Shown piece after piece: positions 18,917 through 26,226 of a DNA stretch of 64,000 nucleotides (positions within the stretch are counted from its first letter, which is position 1; every line of letters begins with the position of its first letter). The stretch spans positions 1,798,001 to 1,862,000 of the forward strand of contig NZ_VFMM01000001.1 in the NCBI RefSeq assembly GCF_006715085.1, given 5' to 3'. The translations under genes and the position numbers were made by a program. Source of the stretch: Kribbella jejuensis. GTDB taxonomy: Bacteria > Actinomycetota > Actinomycetes > Propionibacteriales > Kribbellaceae. The notes beneath the pieces are model-generated. The model searched no databases and was not told the DNA's origin. It saw only the letters and a list, made by a program, of their open reading frames with translations.

Positions 18917-20107
18917 TCATCCGGCCAGGGAGACGGAAGGGGTGCGGGACAGGGCCGGTTCGCCGACGTCCGGGCGGTCGGACGGACCGGGGCCGTCGTA
19001 CAGGTTCCAGGGAGCCTGCTGGTAGCTGTTCGCGCAGGGCAGGCCGGGAGTCAGCCGGTACGTGCCAGTGGTCAGGTCGACCAGGCTGGACACGATCGTG
19101 GCGTAACGGTCGAGCTCGTGCCGGCGCGGATCGACGTGCTGGCAGACGGCGTTGGGATGACTGAAGTGGTCGCTCATCGTGGTCTGCACGATGGTCTCGA
19201 CGGCCTTCTCGGTGGTGCCGTCGCGGCGGACCTGGTCCAGGCCCTCCTCGACGCGCGGCACCCGGTAGAGCGAATCCACCGAGAACGGCCGGTAGGTGTC
19301 CTCGAGCTGCGGTGGGACGAAGGCCTGGAAGTGGTTGCCGTGGACCAGCAGTCCGTCGGTCGGATACATCCAGCCATGCCGTCCGGGGGTGGTCTCGACA
19401 TCGATGGCGAAACCGTCGCGGTGGGTGAGAAGCAGGTTGCTCGACAGGCTCTGGCGAACTCCGAAGACGACCTGCAGGGCGTCGTACAGGTCCCAGCTCT
19501 CCAGCACCATCCGGCGGACGAAGGTCCCCGGTACGGCGAGGCCGCGGCCGAAGCCGGCGCCCAGCCCGTTGGCGTTCAGGGACAGACCGGCCGAGTTCGC
19601 ACCGTGCCGCGCGAGCTGACCGGCCTCGACGTGCCCGATCACCGTCGGCTTGCCCGGCTGGGAGATCCGCAGCAGCACGATGGTGTCGGCGACTCCGGCC
19701 CACAGGTCCCAGTTCTGCCCGGACCAGACGTGCCCGAGCGGATTGGCCGCCGGGAGGATCGCGAACGACGTACAGCCGTCGTCACCTCGGCCGTCGTCCT
19801 CGAACGGGTTGCCGCGGGTCAGTTCGCCGCGGCTGTTCAGCGCGAGGATCTCGGCGAACGTCCGGCCGGATCCCTCGGCGATCCCCCGGACCTCCTCCAG
19901 CAACTCGGGGGCGTGCGGCTCGATCACCGGGACCCAATGCGGAGCGCGCTCGAGGACCTCGGTCCAGGCCAGGCCGGTGGCCCGCGGGACGGACTCGGCG
20001 TAGAACCCCAGCGAGCGCTCGATCAGCGTCCGCGCGGCCTCGCCGTACTGGCGGCCGCGATCGCGGGCGTCGGCGCCGGAGATCTCGATGGTCGGAAGGT
20101 GTGCCAC
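18917..20107 (-). CDS. C45-family autoproteolytic acyltransferase/hydrolase (Ntn hydrolase)
   Basis: 396 residues with a GTG start after GGAG. This is an isopenicillin-N-acyltransferase-like Ntn hydrolase. The self-cleavage site and nucleophile appear as DDGCTSFAI with Cys at about residue 112, followed by WSGQNWDLWAG, and the proenzyme has the usual ~110-residue N-terminal pro-segment. No signal peptide is visible, so it works in the cytoplasm. Members cleave or transfer acyl-amide bonds. It is the first gene of an operon with a complete siderophore importer and a Ser/Thr dehydratase, and is divergent from the RpiR regulator. I infer that it may hydrolyse the imported ligand. Peptidoglycan or acyl-amino-acid substrates remain possible. 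Confidence 0.85.
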   Translation of the reverse strand: MAHLPTIEISGADARDRGRQYGEAARTLIERSLGFYAESVPRATGLAWTEVLERAPHWVPVIEPHAPELLEEVRGIAEGSGRTFAEILALNSRGELTRGNPFEDDGRGDDGCTSFAILPAANPLGHVWSGQNWDLWAGVADTIVLLRISQPGKPTVIGHVEAGQLARHGANSAGLSLNANGLGAGFGRGLAVPGTFVRRMVLESWDLYDALQVVFGVRQSLSSNLLLTHRDGFAIDVETTPGRHGWMYPTDGLLVHGNHFQAFVPPQLEDTYRPFSVDSLYRVPRVEEGLDQVRRDGTTEKAVETIVQTTMSDHFSHPNAVCQHVDPRRHELDRYATIVSSLVDLTTGTYRLTPGLPCANSYQQAPWNLYDGPGPSDRPDVGEPALSRTPSVSLAG

Positions 20108-20160
20108 GGAAGTCGCTCCAGGGAGTGAGTGGTAGCTGGACACGCGCCGTTCGTTGTGTT

Positions 20161-20188
20161 CACTACGAATATTCGTCTGACGGTAGTG
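20161..20188. promoter_or_regulatory. Dyads in the divergent promoter of the Ntn-hydrolase operon and rpiR-like gene
   Basis: A perfect 12-bp palindrome ACGAATATTCGT at 20165-20176 lies inside a wider inverted repeat, CACTAC (20161-20166) with GTAGTG (20183-20188). It is the AT-richest part of the 205-bp divergent gap and about 55 bp from the Ntn-hydrolase start. Likely operator and promoter; the RpiR protein is the obvious candidate binder. Confidence 0.55.
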
Positions 20189-20258
20189 ATTGCTACAATC
20201 CCTGTCAACGGGTCGGCTCATCGTTTACCTGCCGGTGACACAGCTGACCGGATGACAT

Positions 20259-20282
20259 GATCTGCGTACTGATCTGCGTACT
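20259..20282 (+). repeat. 12-bp direct repeat upstream of the RpiR gene
   Basis: GATCTGCGTACT occurs twice in tandem (20259-20270 and 20271-20282), ending 30 bp before the RpiR start codon. It could be a pair of same-strand protein sites for autoregulation or a chance slip duplication. Confidence 0.6.
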
Positions 20283-20312
20283 GACAGGAACGACTGGGAG
20301 CCGGAGGAGCCG

Positions 20313-21239
20313 ATGTCCGAAACCAAGGCGCCCACCCTGCCGGAGCGGGTGGCGAGCCGGATCGACTCGTTGACCGCGACCGAGCGGAAGATCGCCGAGT
20401 ACCTGTCGGCCCATCCCCAGGAGGCCGCGTTCTCGTCCGCCGAGGAGCTCGGCCGGGCCACCGGGACCAGCGACGCCAGCGTGGTCCGCACCGCCAAGGC
20501 CCTCGGCTTCGACGGCCTGCCGGGGCTGAAGCGGTCGCTACAGGGTGAGCTGCAGGCGCTGCTGAGCCCGGCGAACCGGCTCAGCAACAGCCTCGCGTCG
20601 TTCGACGACGGCGCCGAGGGCATCCTCACCGCGACCCTGCGCGACCACATGGAGCGGCTCGAGCAGGCCGAACGAAGCATCGACCCGCAGGCCTTCGCGC
20701 ACGCCGTCGAGCTGATCGACTCCGCTCGCGAGACGATCATCTGCGGCTTCGCTGGCCTGGACGGTGTCTCGGCGTACACCGCGACCCACCTGACCCGCAT
20801 CGGCCGCCGGGCCCGGGCGGCGTCCGACACCGGCTACCGGCTCGCCGACCGGTTGCTGATGCTCGGCCCCGAGGACGTGGTCGTGGTGATCGCCCACAAC
20901 CGGATCATCGTGGAGACGCGCGTCATCCTCGATCTGTGTGCCGAGGTCGGCGCCCGCGCCGTGCTCATCACCGACACCCTCGGCGAGGCACTGCGCGACC
21001 AGGTCGACGCGGTGCTGTCGGCCCCGACGAGCCGTCCGGGGACCTTCACCAGCCAGGCGACCGTGCTGATCCTGCTCGAGGCGCTGGTGATCGCGGTGGC
21101 CGCGCGGGACCAGAACCGCTCGCTGCGGACGACCGACCGGATGAACCAGCTCCGCGAGGAGCTGATGGGCTTCTCCCGCGCCGACGAGGTGGCGCTGAAC
21201 CTGCCGGCCGCGCGCCGCGACCGCAAGCGCGACGCCTAG
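20313..21239 (+). CDS. RpiR/MurR-family transcriptional regulator
   Basis: 308 residues. N-terminal RpiR helix-turn-helix (LTATERKIAEYLSAHP...ASVVRTAKALGF) and a C-terminal SIS domain (ETIICGFAGLDGVSAYTATHLTRIGRR, then EDVVVVIAHNRIIVET) that normally binds phosphosugars. GGAGGAG precedes the ATG. Divergent from the Ntn hydrolase/siderophore operon, with palindromes and a 12-bp direct repeat between them, so it likely controls that operon. A SIS-domain sensor in front of an iron-ligand importer is unexpected. The gene ends in a 4-base convergent overlap (CTAG) with the ChrB-like gene. Confidence 0.9.
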   Translation: MSETKAPTLPERVASRIDSLTATERKIAEYLSAHPQEAAFSSAEELGRATGTSDASVVRTAKALGFDGLPGLKRSLQGELQALLSPANRLSNSLASFDDGAEGILTATLRDHMERLEQAERSIDPQAFAHAVELIDSARETIICGFAGLDGVSAYTATHLTRIGRRARAASDTGYRLADRLLMLGPEDVVVVIAHNRIIVETRVILDLCAEVGARAVLITDTLGEALRDQVDAVLSAPTSRPGTFTSQATVLILLEALVIAVAARDQNRSLRTTDRMNQLREELMGFSRADEVALNLPAARRDRKRDA

Positions 21240-21805
21240 ATCTTGCCCTCGGTGCGCTCGTAGACGTCCGCCTCGAACTCCTCCAGCAGCCGCTCGCAGT
21301 CGGCCACCTTGGCCCTGGCCAGCTCCTTGCCGTCGGCATCCATCCAGTCGCGGTCCTCCACCTTGGCGAGCCAGCGGCGGAGCTTCTCCAGGTCCTGGCG
21401 GATCTCCTCGGCCTCCTCGAAGGTGTAGTTCTCCCGGAACCGCTCGAACTCGATCTCCTTGACGAACTTGGTCTCGCACTCCTCGACGATCTCGGCGTAC
21501 TCCTTGGCCGACTGGACCCGGAAGCCCTCGACGAACTGCTCGCGGGCGTCGTCGTCCACCTCGGTCAGGGTCAGGAACACGCTCGAGCCACCCAGCTCGG
21601 TGACCCGCTCGCGGACCTTCTCCATCCCGGCCCGCAGCTCGCCGCGGTCCGGTAGCACGCACACGGCCTGCTGCACGTAGAACCCACCCAGGCGCTTGAG
21701 CTCCCGCCACACCGCGACCCGGGCCCGGGAAGACTCGCTCGGCACCTTGTAGATGAGCAGCAGCCAGCCCTCGGAGCTCTTGGTCTTGGTACGTCGGGTC
21801 GCCAT
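21236..21805 (-). CDS. ChrB-N-domain-like protein
   Basis: 189 residues. The N-terminal half (WLLLIYKVPSESSRARVAVWRELKRLGGFYVQQAVCVLP) matches the domain at the start of chromate-resistance protein ChrB. The rest is a highly charged, helical, probably coiled-coil region (EECETKFVKEIEFERFRENYTFEEAEEI). Full ChrB has an additional C-terminal domain that is absent here. Function of such stand-alone proteins is not established. The start is uncertain: ATG at 21805 or GTG at 21829, neither with a good ribosome site. It follows the Etf fusion gene closely, so it may be co-transcribed. Confidence 0.7.
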   Translation of the reverse strand: MATRRTKTKSSEGWLLLIYKVPSESSRARVAVWRELKRLGGFYVQQAVCVLPDRGELRAGMEKVRERVTELGGSSVFLTLTEVDDDAREQFVEGFRVQSAKEYAEIVEECETKFVKEIEFERFRENYTFEEAEEIRQDLEKLRRWLAKVEDRDWMDADGKELARAKVADCERLLEEFEADVYERTEGKI

Positions 21806-21815
21806 GCCGGACAGG

Positions 21816-23639
21816 TTATCGGCTGACACAGGACCGCAGTCCGTCGACGAGGTACGGCATCACCTCCTGCCAGTCCGCGACCAGACCGACGTCACAGTGC
21901 GCGAAGATCTCCGCGGCCGGGTCGGTGTTGATCGCGACGACGGTCCCGGCGCGGCTTGCGCCGGCCAGGTGGTTCAGGCTGCCGGACAGTCCGACGGCCA
22001 GGTACAGGCGCGGGGCGACGCTCCGGCCGGTGATGCCGAGTTGGCGCCCGTGCGGGAGCCAGCCCTGGTCGGTCACCTTGCGGGTGGCGGCGAACTCCGC
22101 GTGGAGCAGAGCGCGGACGGGCTCCAGTTCGTCGTACTTCTCCGGCGGTACGCCGCGGCCGACGCCGATCACGACCTCCGCCCGGTCGAGCGCATCGCCG
22201 TCGTCTCCGGTACGTCGCTGGGTCCTGGTGATCGCGGCGTCGGGCTCGACGTGGAGGATGTGCTCCTCGAGCGGACGGTCCGCGCGTGGGGCGCGGAGCG
22301 GCAGGAGGCCGGTCCTGAGGGTGGCGATCTGCGGGGAACCGTGGCTGACGATCTCCGCGAGCGTGCCGCCACCGGACGGTTTCAGCCCGCTCAGCCGCCC
22401 GTCCTTGGCGGACAGGCTGACGAGGTCCGACATCAGCCCGGCGTCGAACGCGACTGCAAGCCGGGCCAGGACCTCGCGATCCCACGGCAATGCGGCACCC
22501 AACACAGCCCAGGGCGGCCGCGGTTCCATCCACTCCCACAGAGCCCGGGCCACGGACCGCGGTTCGTCGGCGTCCAGCGTCACAACCGAGTCAGCACCCC
22601 AGCAAGCAAGATCGCTGTCCCCGGCAGCCGATCTGACGGCGACCACCTCGCCACCAACCTCAGCGGCAAGCCCAGCAGCCGCCCCGAGCAAAGCACGCGT
22701 CCCCTCCACCGGCCCCGGCCCAACCAACACCGCTACCCGCGCCGCGGCGGGCGCAGCGGTGGAGGCCACGGCGGGCTCCTCGTCTGTTCCTCCGCCGCGA
22801 CGCCCGGAGGGCGTCGCCTTGTGAGGGGCGACAGGTTCTGGGTGGGTGGTGATGGGGGCGGTGAAGCAGCCGCGGGTGAGGAGTTCGGCGATTGCGCGGT
22901 CGGCCTGGATCTGGGGTTGGCCGCGGAAGATGACGGGGTTGCGGGTGCGGGGGGCGGGGTGGACCTGGGCGACCTTGGTCGGGCTGGCCGCCAGGCCCCA
23001 CGAGCCTTCGGTGAGGTCGGCCGTGGTGACCCGGCGGACCGTGTCGGGAGACGGCCAGGTGTCGGCAGGAGCCTTGGCGGGGTCACAGGAGCGTTCGGCT
23101 ACTGCGACGACCGCGGGGAGGTCGATGGCGACCGATTCCGTCCCGGTGTCGTACTGAACGGTGGTCCGCAGCCGGCCGTCGACCGGATCCAGAGTCAGCA
23201 CCGGACCGGTGAACGGCAGGCCGAGGAGTTCGGCGAGCATCGCGCCGACGGCTCCGGTGCTGCCGTCGACCGAACTGTTGCCGACCAGGATCAGATCGGG
23301 CGGATCGTCGAGCAGCCGGATCGTGGCGGCCAGCGCGCGAGCGGTCACCAAACAGTCCGATCCGGCCAGCGCCGGATCCGACAACTGCACCGCATCGTCG
23401 ACACCCCACGCCAGCGCCTCACGCAGTACGTCGACGGCAGCAGGCGGGCCCATGGTGATCGCCGTACTGCGGCCACCTGTCGCATCCGCCAGCCGCACCG
23501 CCTGTGCCACGGCCCGGCGGCACCACGGGTTCATCTCTGCGACCGCACCGGCCCGTTCGAGCCGGCCGTCGGCGTCGAGACGGCCGCTGTGGTCGCCCTT
23601 GGGCACCTGCTTCACCAGGGCCGTGACCACGAGACTCAT
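21816..23639 (-). CDS. etfBA: Fused electron-transfer flavoprotein, beta-alpha (EtfB-EtfA)
   Basis: 607 residues. Residues 1 to about 250 are EtfB-like (VKQVPK start, NSSVDGSTGAVGAMLAELLGLPF nucleotide-site block, ASPTKV end). A ~60-residue segment with a Pro/Ala/Gly-rich linker follows. Residues about 315-607 are EtfA-like, ending in the FAD-binding block APRLYLAVGLSGSLNHLAG...VAINTDPAAEIF...VADWQEVMPYL. ETF normally is two polypeptides that carry electrons from dehydrogenases to a quinone reductase; here both halves are one chain in beta-alpha order. The ATG overlaps the stop of the VIT-type transporter gene (ATGA). No acyl-CoA dehydrogenase or ETF-quinone oxidoreductase is adjacent, so its partner is unknown. 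Confidence 0.88.
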   Translation of the reverse strand: MSLVVTALVKQVPKGDHSGRLDADGRLERAGAVAEMNPWCRRAVAQAVRLADATGGRSTAITMGPPAAVDVLREALAWGVDDAVQLSDPALAGSDCLVTARALAATIRLLDDPPDLILVGNSSVDGSTGAVGAMLAELLGLPFTGPVLTLDPVDGRLRTTVQYDTGTESVAIDLPAVVAVAERSCDPAKAPADTWPSPDTVRRVTTADLTEGSWGLAASPTKVAQVHPAPRTRNPVIFRGQPQIQADRAIAELLTRGCFTAPITTHPEPVAPHKATPSGRRGGGTDEEPAVASTAAPAAARVAVLVGPGPVEGTRALLGAAAGLAAEVGGEVVAVRSAAGDSDLACWGADSVVTLDADEPRSVARALWEWMEPRPPWAVLGAALPWDREVLARLAVAFDAGLMSDLVSLSAKDGRLSGLKPSGGGTLAEIVSHGSPQIATLRTGLLPLRAPRADRPLEEHILHVEPDAAITRTQRRTGDDGDALDRAEVVIGVGRGVPPEKYDELEPVRALLHAEFAATRKVTDQGWLPHGRQLGITGRSVAPRLYLAVGLSGSLNHLAGASRAGTVVAINTDPAAEIFAHCDVGLVADWQEVMPYLVDGLRSCVSR

Positions 23640-24358
23640 GACAAGCCTGTCCCGACCGCCAGCCCGATCGCGAACGTGACCGCGGCCGAGATGCCCCCGA
23701 GGAGCAGCTGCCGTCCACCGCCGTACCAGAACGGACGGGCGGTGATCTTGCCGACGATGCCGCCGGTGACGACCAGACCGAGCGCGCTCAGCAGCAACGC
23801 CGGCAGCACCGAGCCGGCCCCGAAGAAGAACGGCAGCAGCGGGATCACCGCACCGATCGCGAAGGCCGCGAACGACGAGCCGGCCGCGACCCACGGCGAC
23901 GGCAGATCGTTGGGGTCGACGCCGAGCTCTTCCCGCACGTGCACGTCGAGCGCGACCGCCGGGTTGGACGTCAGCTCGCGCGCGACCTCGGCCGCGAGCT
24001 CCGGACGCAGCCCCTTGGCCTCGTACATCATCGCGAGCTCGCGCTCTTCTTCTTCCGGGTGGATCTCGAGCTCGCGCCGCTCGACCGCGATCTCGGCCTG
24101 CATCAACTCGGTCTGGGACGACACCGAGGTGAACTCGCCGGACGCCATCGAGCACGCACCGGCGACCAGCCCGGCCAGCCCGGTCATGATCACGACCTTT
24201 CCGGTCGCGCCGCCGCCGACCACACCGGCGACCAGGGCGAAGTTCGAGACCAGGCCGTCCATCACGCCGAACGTCGCCGGCCGCAGCCAGCCACCGGTCA
24301 CATCACGATGCGAGTGGTGGATCTCGGGGGTTTCGGTTTCCGCAACATCCGCGGTCAT
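23636..24358 (-). CDS. VIT/CCC1-type iron or manganese transporter
   Basis: 240 residues. The family start is clear: GWLRPATFGVMDGLVSNFALVAGVVGG, then a second helix with GACSMASGEFTSV. A long acidic/charged cytoplasmic segment (about residues 85-150) holds the metal-binding Glu residues (ELMQAEIAVERRELE and following), and three C-terminal helices follow. VIT proteins export Fe2+ or Mn2+ from the cytoplasm. A DtxR/IdeR-like box lies 44 bp upstream of the start, consistent with metal-dependent control. It is translationally coupled to the Etf fusion, an odd pairing. Confidence 0.9.
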   Translation of the reverse strand: MTADVAETETPEIHHSHRDVTGGWLRPATFGVMDGLVSNFALVAGVVGGGATGKVVIMTGLAGLVAGACSMASGEFTSVSSQTELMQAEIAVERRELEIHPEEEERELAMMYEAKGLRPELAAEVARELTSNPAVALDVHVREELGVDPNDLPSPWVAAGSSFAAFAIGAVIPLLPFFFGAGSVLPALLLSALGLVVTGGIVGKITARPFWYGGGRQLLLGGISAAVTFAIGLAVGTGLS

Positions 24359-24401
24359 CAGAGACAGTCCTTCCGCAGGGTAGGTGAGCCTTGCCGCACC
24401 A

Positions 24402-24416
24402 AGGTTTGCGTAACCT
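24402..24416. promoter_or_regulatory. DtxR/IdeR-type metal box before the VIT gene
   Basis: Perfect dyad AGGTT (24402-24406), 5 nt, AACCT (24412-24416). The known actinobacterial IdeR/DtxR core is AGGTTAGGCTAACCT, with the same arms and spacer length. Location in the 95-bp promoter gap of a metal transporter supports it. An AT-rich segment just upstream (GCAATTTAAC on the minus strand) could hold the -10 element. Confidence 0.65.
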
Positions 24417-24453
24417 CAGTTAAATTGCATCACCTGTTACACAAGTCTATTCG

Positions 24454-26226
24454 TTACTTCTGGCTGGCGCCAACGGCACCACGGTCCGCGGCCGACAGGT
24501 GCTGCACGGTCACTCCGGTGGCGGTCATCGTGCGAGTCACCGCGCGGCCGCCGTAGACCCAGTAGATGACCAGCTCGTCGCTGCCACGGTTGACGAACTG
24601 ATGGGGTACGCCGGCCGGCACCCAGGTCGCGTCACCCGCCTCCAGGTCGATCCGTTCGCCGTCGATCACCGCGGTCGCCTGCCCGGCGAAGACCAGTACC
24701 GATTCCTCCACGTTGTGCGAGTGCATCGGAATCTCGGTGCCCACGGCAAAGATCGTCGTCCCGGTGGTGATCCGGTTCGCGTCGGTGTTCCACGCGCCGA
24801 CGTACGGGACGGTACGGACGCCGCTGCCGCGGTCGAAGACCTCGGTCTGATCCGGCCGGATCACCAGCCGGGGCGGGGGTTCCGGGGACCAGACGGTCTT
24901 GACGTTCATGAACTCGCGCATCCCGTGGACGCCGAGTTCACGGCCGTACCCGGACTGCTTGATCCCGCCGAACGGCAGCCGCGGATCCGACGCCACCATC
25001 GCGTTCACGAAGACCGCACCGGCGTCGATGCGCCGTACCAGGTCTGCGGACCGCTCGGGTGAGGTCCACAGTGATGCACCGAGACCGAACTCGGTCTGGT
25101 TCGCCAACCGGATCGCCTCGTCGGCATCAGCGGCCCGGACGACCGCCGCGACCGGACCGAACGTCTCCTCGTCGAACGCCGCCATTCCCGGCAGCACGTG
25201 GTCGAGAACGGTCGGCAGGTAGTAGTAGCCCGGCCCGGCCGGGGCTCCCCCACAGACGAGGGTGGCTCCGGCTTTGACGGTACGGCGTACCTGGTCGTGC
25301 AACGTGTCGCGCAGACCGTCACGGGCGAGCGGGCCGAGCGTCGTCTCGCGCTGCAGTGGATCGCCGACGACGAGATTCTCGATCTCGGCGGTGAAGAGAC
25401 CGACGAACTCGTCGGCGACGGACTCCTCGACGATCAGCCGTTTGGCGTTCACACAACTCTGGCCGGTGTTGAGGAACCGCGCCTTCACCGCGGCCCGAGC
25501 GGCCGCTGCGAGGTCGGCGTCGGCGAGGACGACGAACGGGTCGGATCCGCCGAGCTCGAGGACCTGCTTCTTCAACGCCCGACCGGCCTGGGTCGCGATG
25601 ATCCGGCCGACCTCGGTGGAACCGGTGAACGTCACTGCGGCGATCCGGTGGTCGGTGATCAGCGCGGCGACCTGTTCGGTCTCGACCAGCGCGACCCCGA
25701 TCAGGCCGCTCGGCATTCCGGCGTCGGCGAGGACCGACTCGATCGCCAGCGCGCACTGCGGCACGGTGTTCGCGTGCTTCAGGATCGCGCCGTTGCCGGC
25801 CGCGAGGGCGGGGGCGGCGAAGCGGAAGAACTGCCAGAACGGGAAGTTCCACGGCATCACGGCGAGGACGACGCCGAGTGGTTCGACCTCGATCCGGCCC
25901 TGGGCGGTGACCTGCTCGGCGGCGAGGAAGCCTTCGGCGTTGGCCGCGTAGTACTCGCAGGTGATCGCGCACTTCTCGATCTCGGCCTCGGCCTCGGTGA
26001 TCGGCTTGCCCATCTCGGTGCTGATCAGCTGCGCGAGGCCGTCCTTGCGCGCGCGCAAGGTGTCGGCGATCGACTGCAGCAGTGCGGTACGTTCGTCCAC
26101 GGAGGTCAGCCGCCAGTTGCTCTGGGCAACCAGTGCGGCGCCGAGCAGGCGGTCGACGCGGTCTTCGTCGTACGGCTCGAAGCTCGCGAGTTGCTCGCCG
26201 GTGGCTGGGTTGATCGAGGCGATCAC
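24454..26226 (-). CDS. Aldehyde dehydrogenase fused to a C-terminal cupin
   Basis: 590 residues. Residues 1 to about 455 are an NAD(P)-dependent aldehyde dehydrogenase close to succinate-semialdehyde dehydrogenases: PWNFPFWQ at 125-132, catalytic base Glu224 in LELGGSDPF, nucleophile Cys258 in NTGQSCVNAKR. Residues about 490-575 are a single cupin with HSHNVEES, then AGDATWVPAGVPHQFVNRG, giving the His/Glu metal ligands. The fusion is unusual; the cupin may bind a metal or act on the carboxylate product. Third gene of a 4-bp-overlapping trio with aconitase and an isocitrate/isopropylmalate-type dehydrogenase under GntR control. Exact aldehyde not known. Confidence 0.88.
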   Translation of the reverse strand: MIASINPATGEQLASFEPYDEDRVDRLLGAALVAQSNWRLTSVDERTALLQSIADTLRARKDGLAQLISTEMGKPITEAEAEIEKCAITCEYYAANAEGFLAAEQVTAQGRIEVEPLGVVLAVMPWNFPFWQFFRFAAPALAAGNGAILKHANTVPQCALAIESVLADAGMPSGLIGVALVETEQVAALITDHRIAAVTFTGSTEVGRIIATQAGRALKKQVLELGGSDPFVVLADADLAAAARAAVKARFLNTGQSCVNAKRLIVEESVADEFVGLFTAEIENLVVGDPLQRETTLGPLARDGLRDTLHDQVRRTVKAGATLVCGGAPAGPGYYYLPTVLDHVLPGMAAFDEETFGPVAAVVRAADADEAIRLANQTEFGLGASLWTSPERSADLVRRIDAGAVFVNAMVASDPRLPFGGIKQSGYGRELGVHGMREFMNVKTVWSPEPPPRLVIRPDQTEVFDRGSGVRTVPYVGAWNTDANRITTGTTIFAVGTEIPMHSHNVEESVLVFAGQATAVIDGERIDLEAGDATWVPAGVPHQFVNRGSDELVIYWVYGGRAVTRTMTATGVTVQHLSAADRGAVGASQK

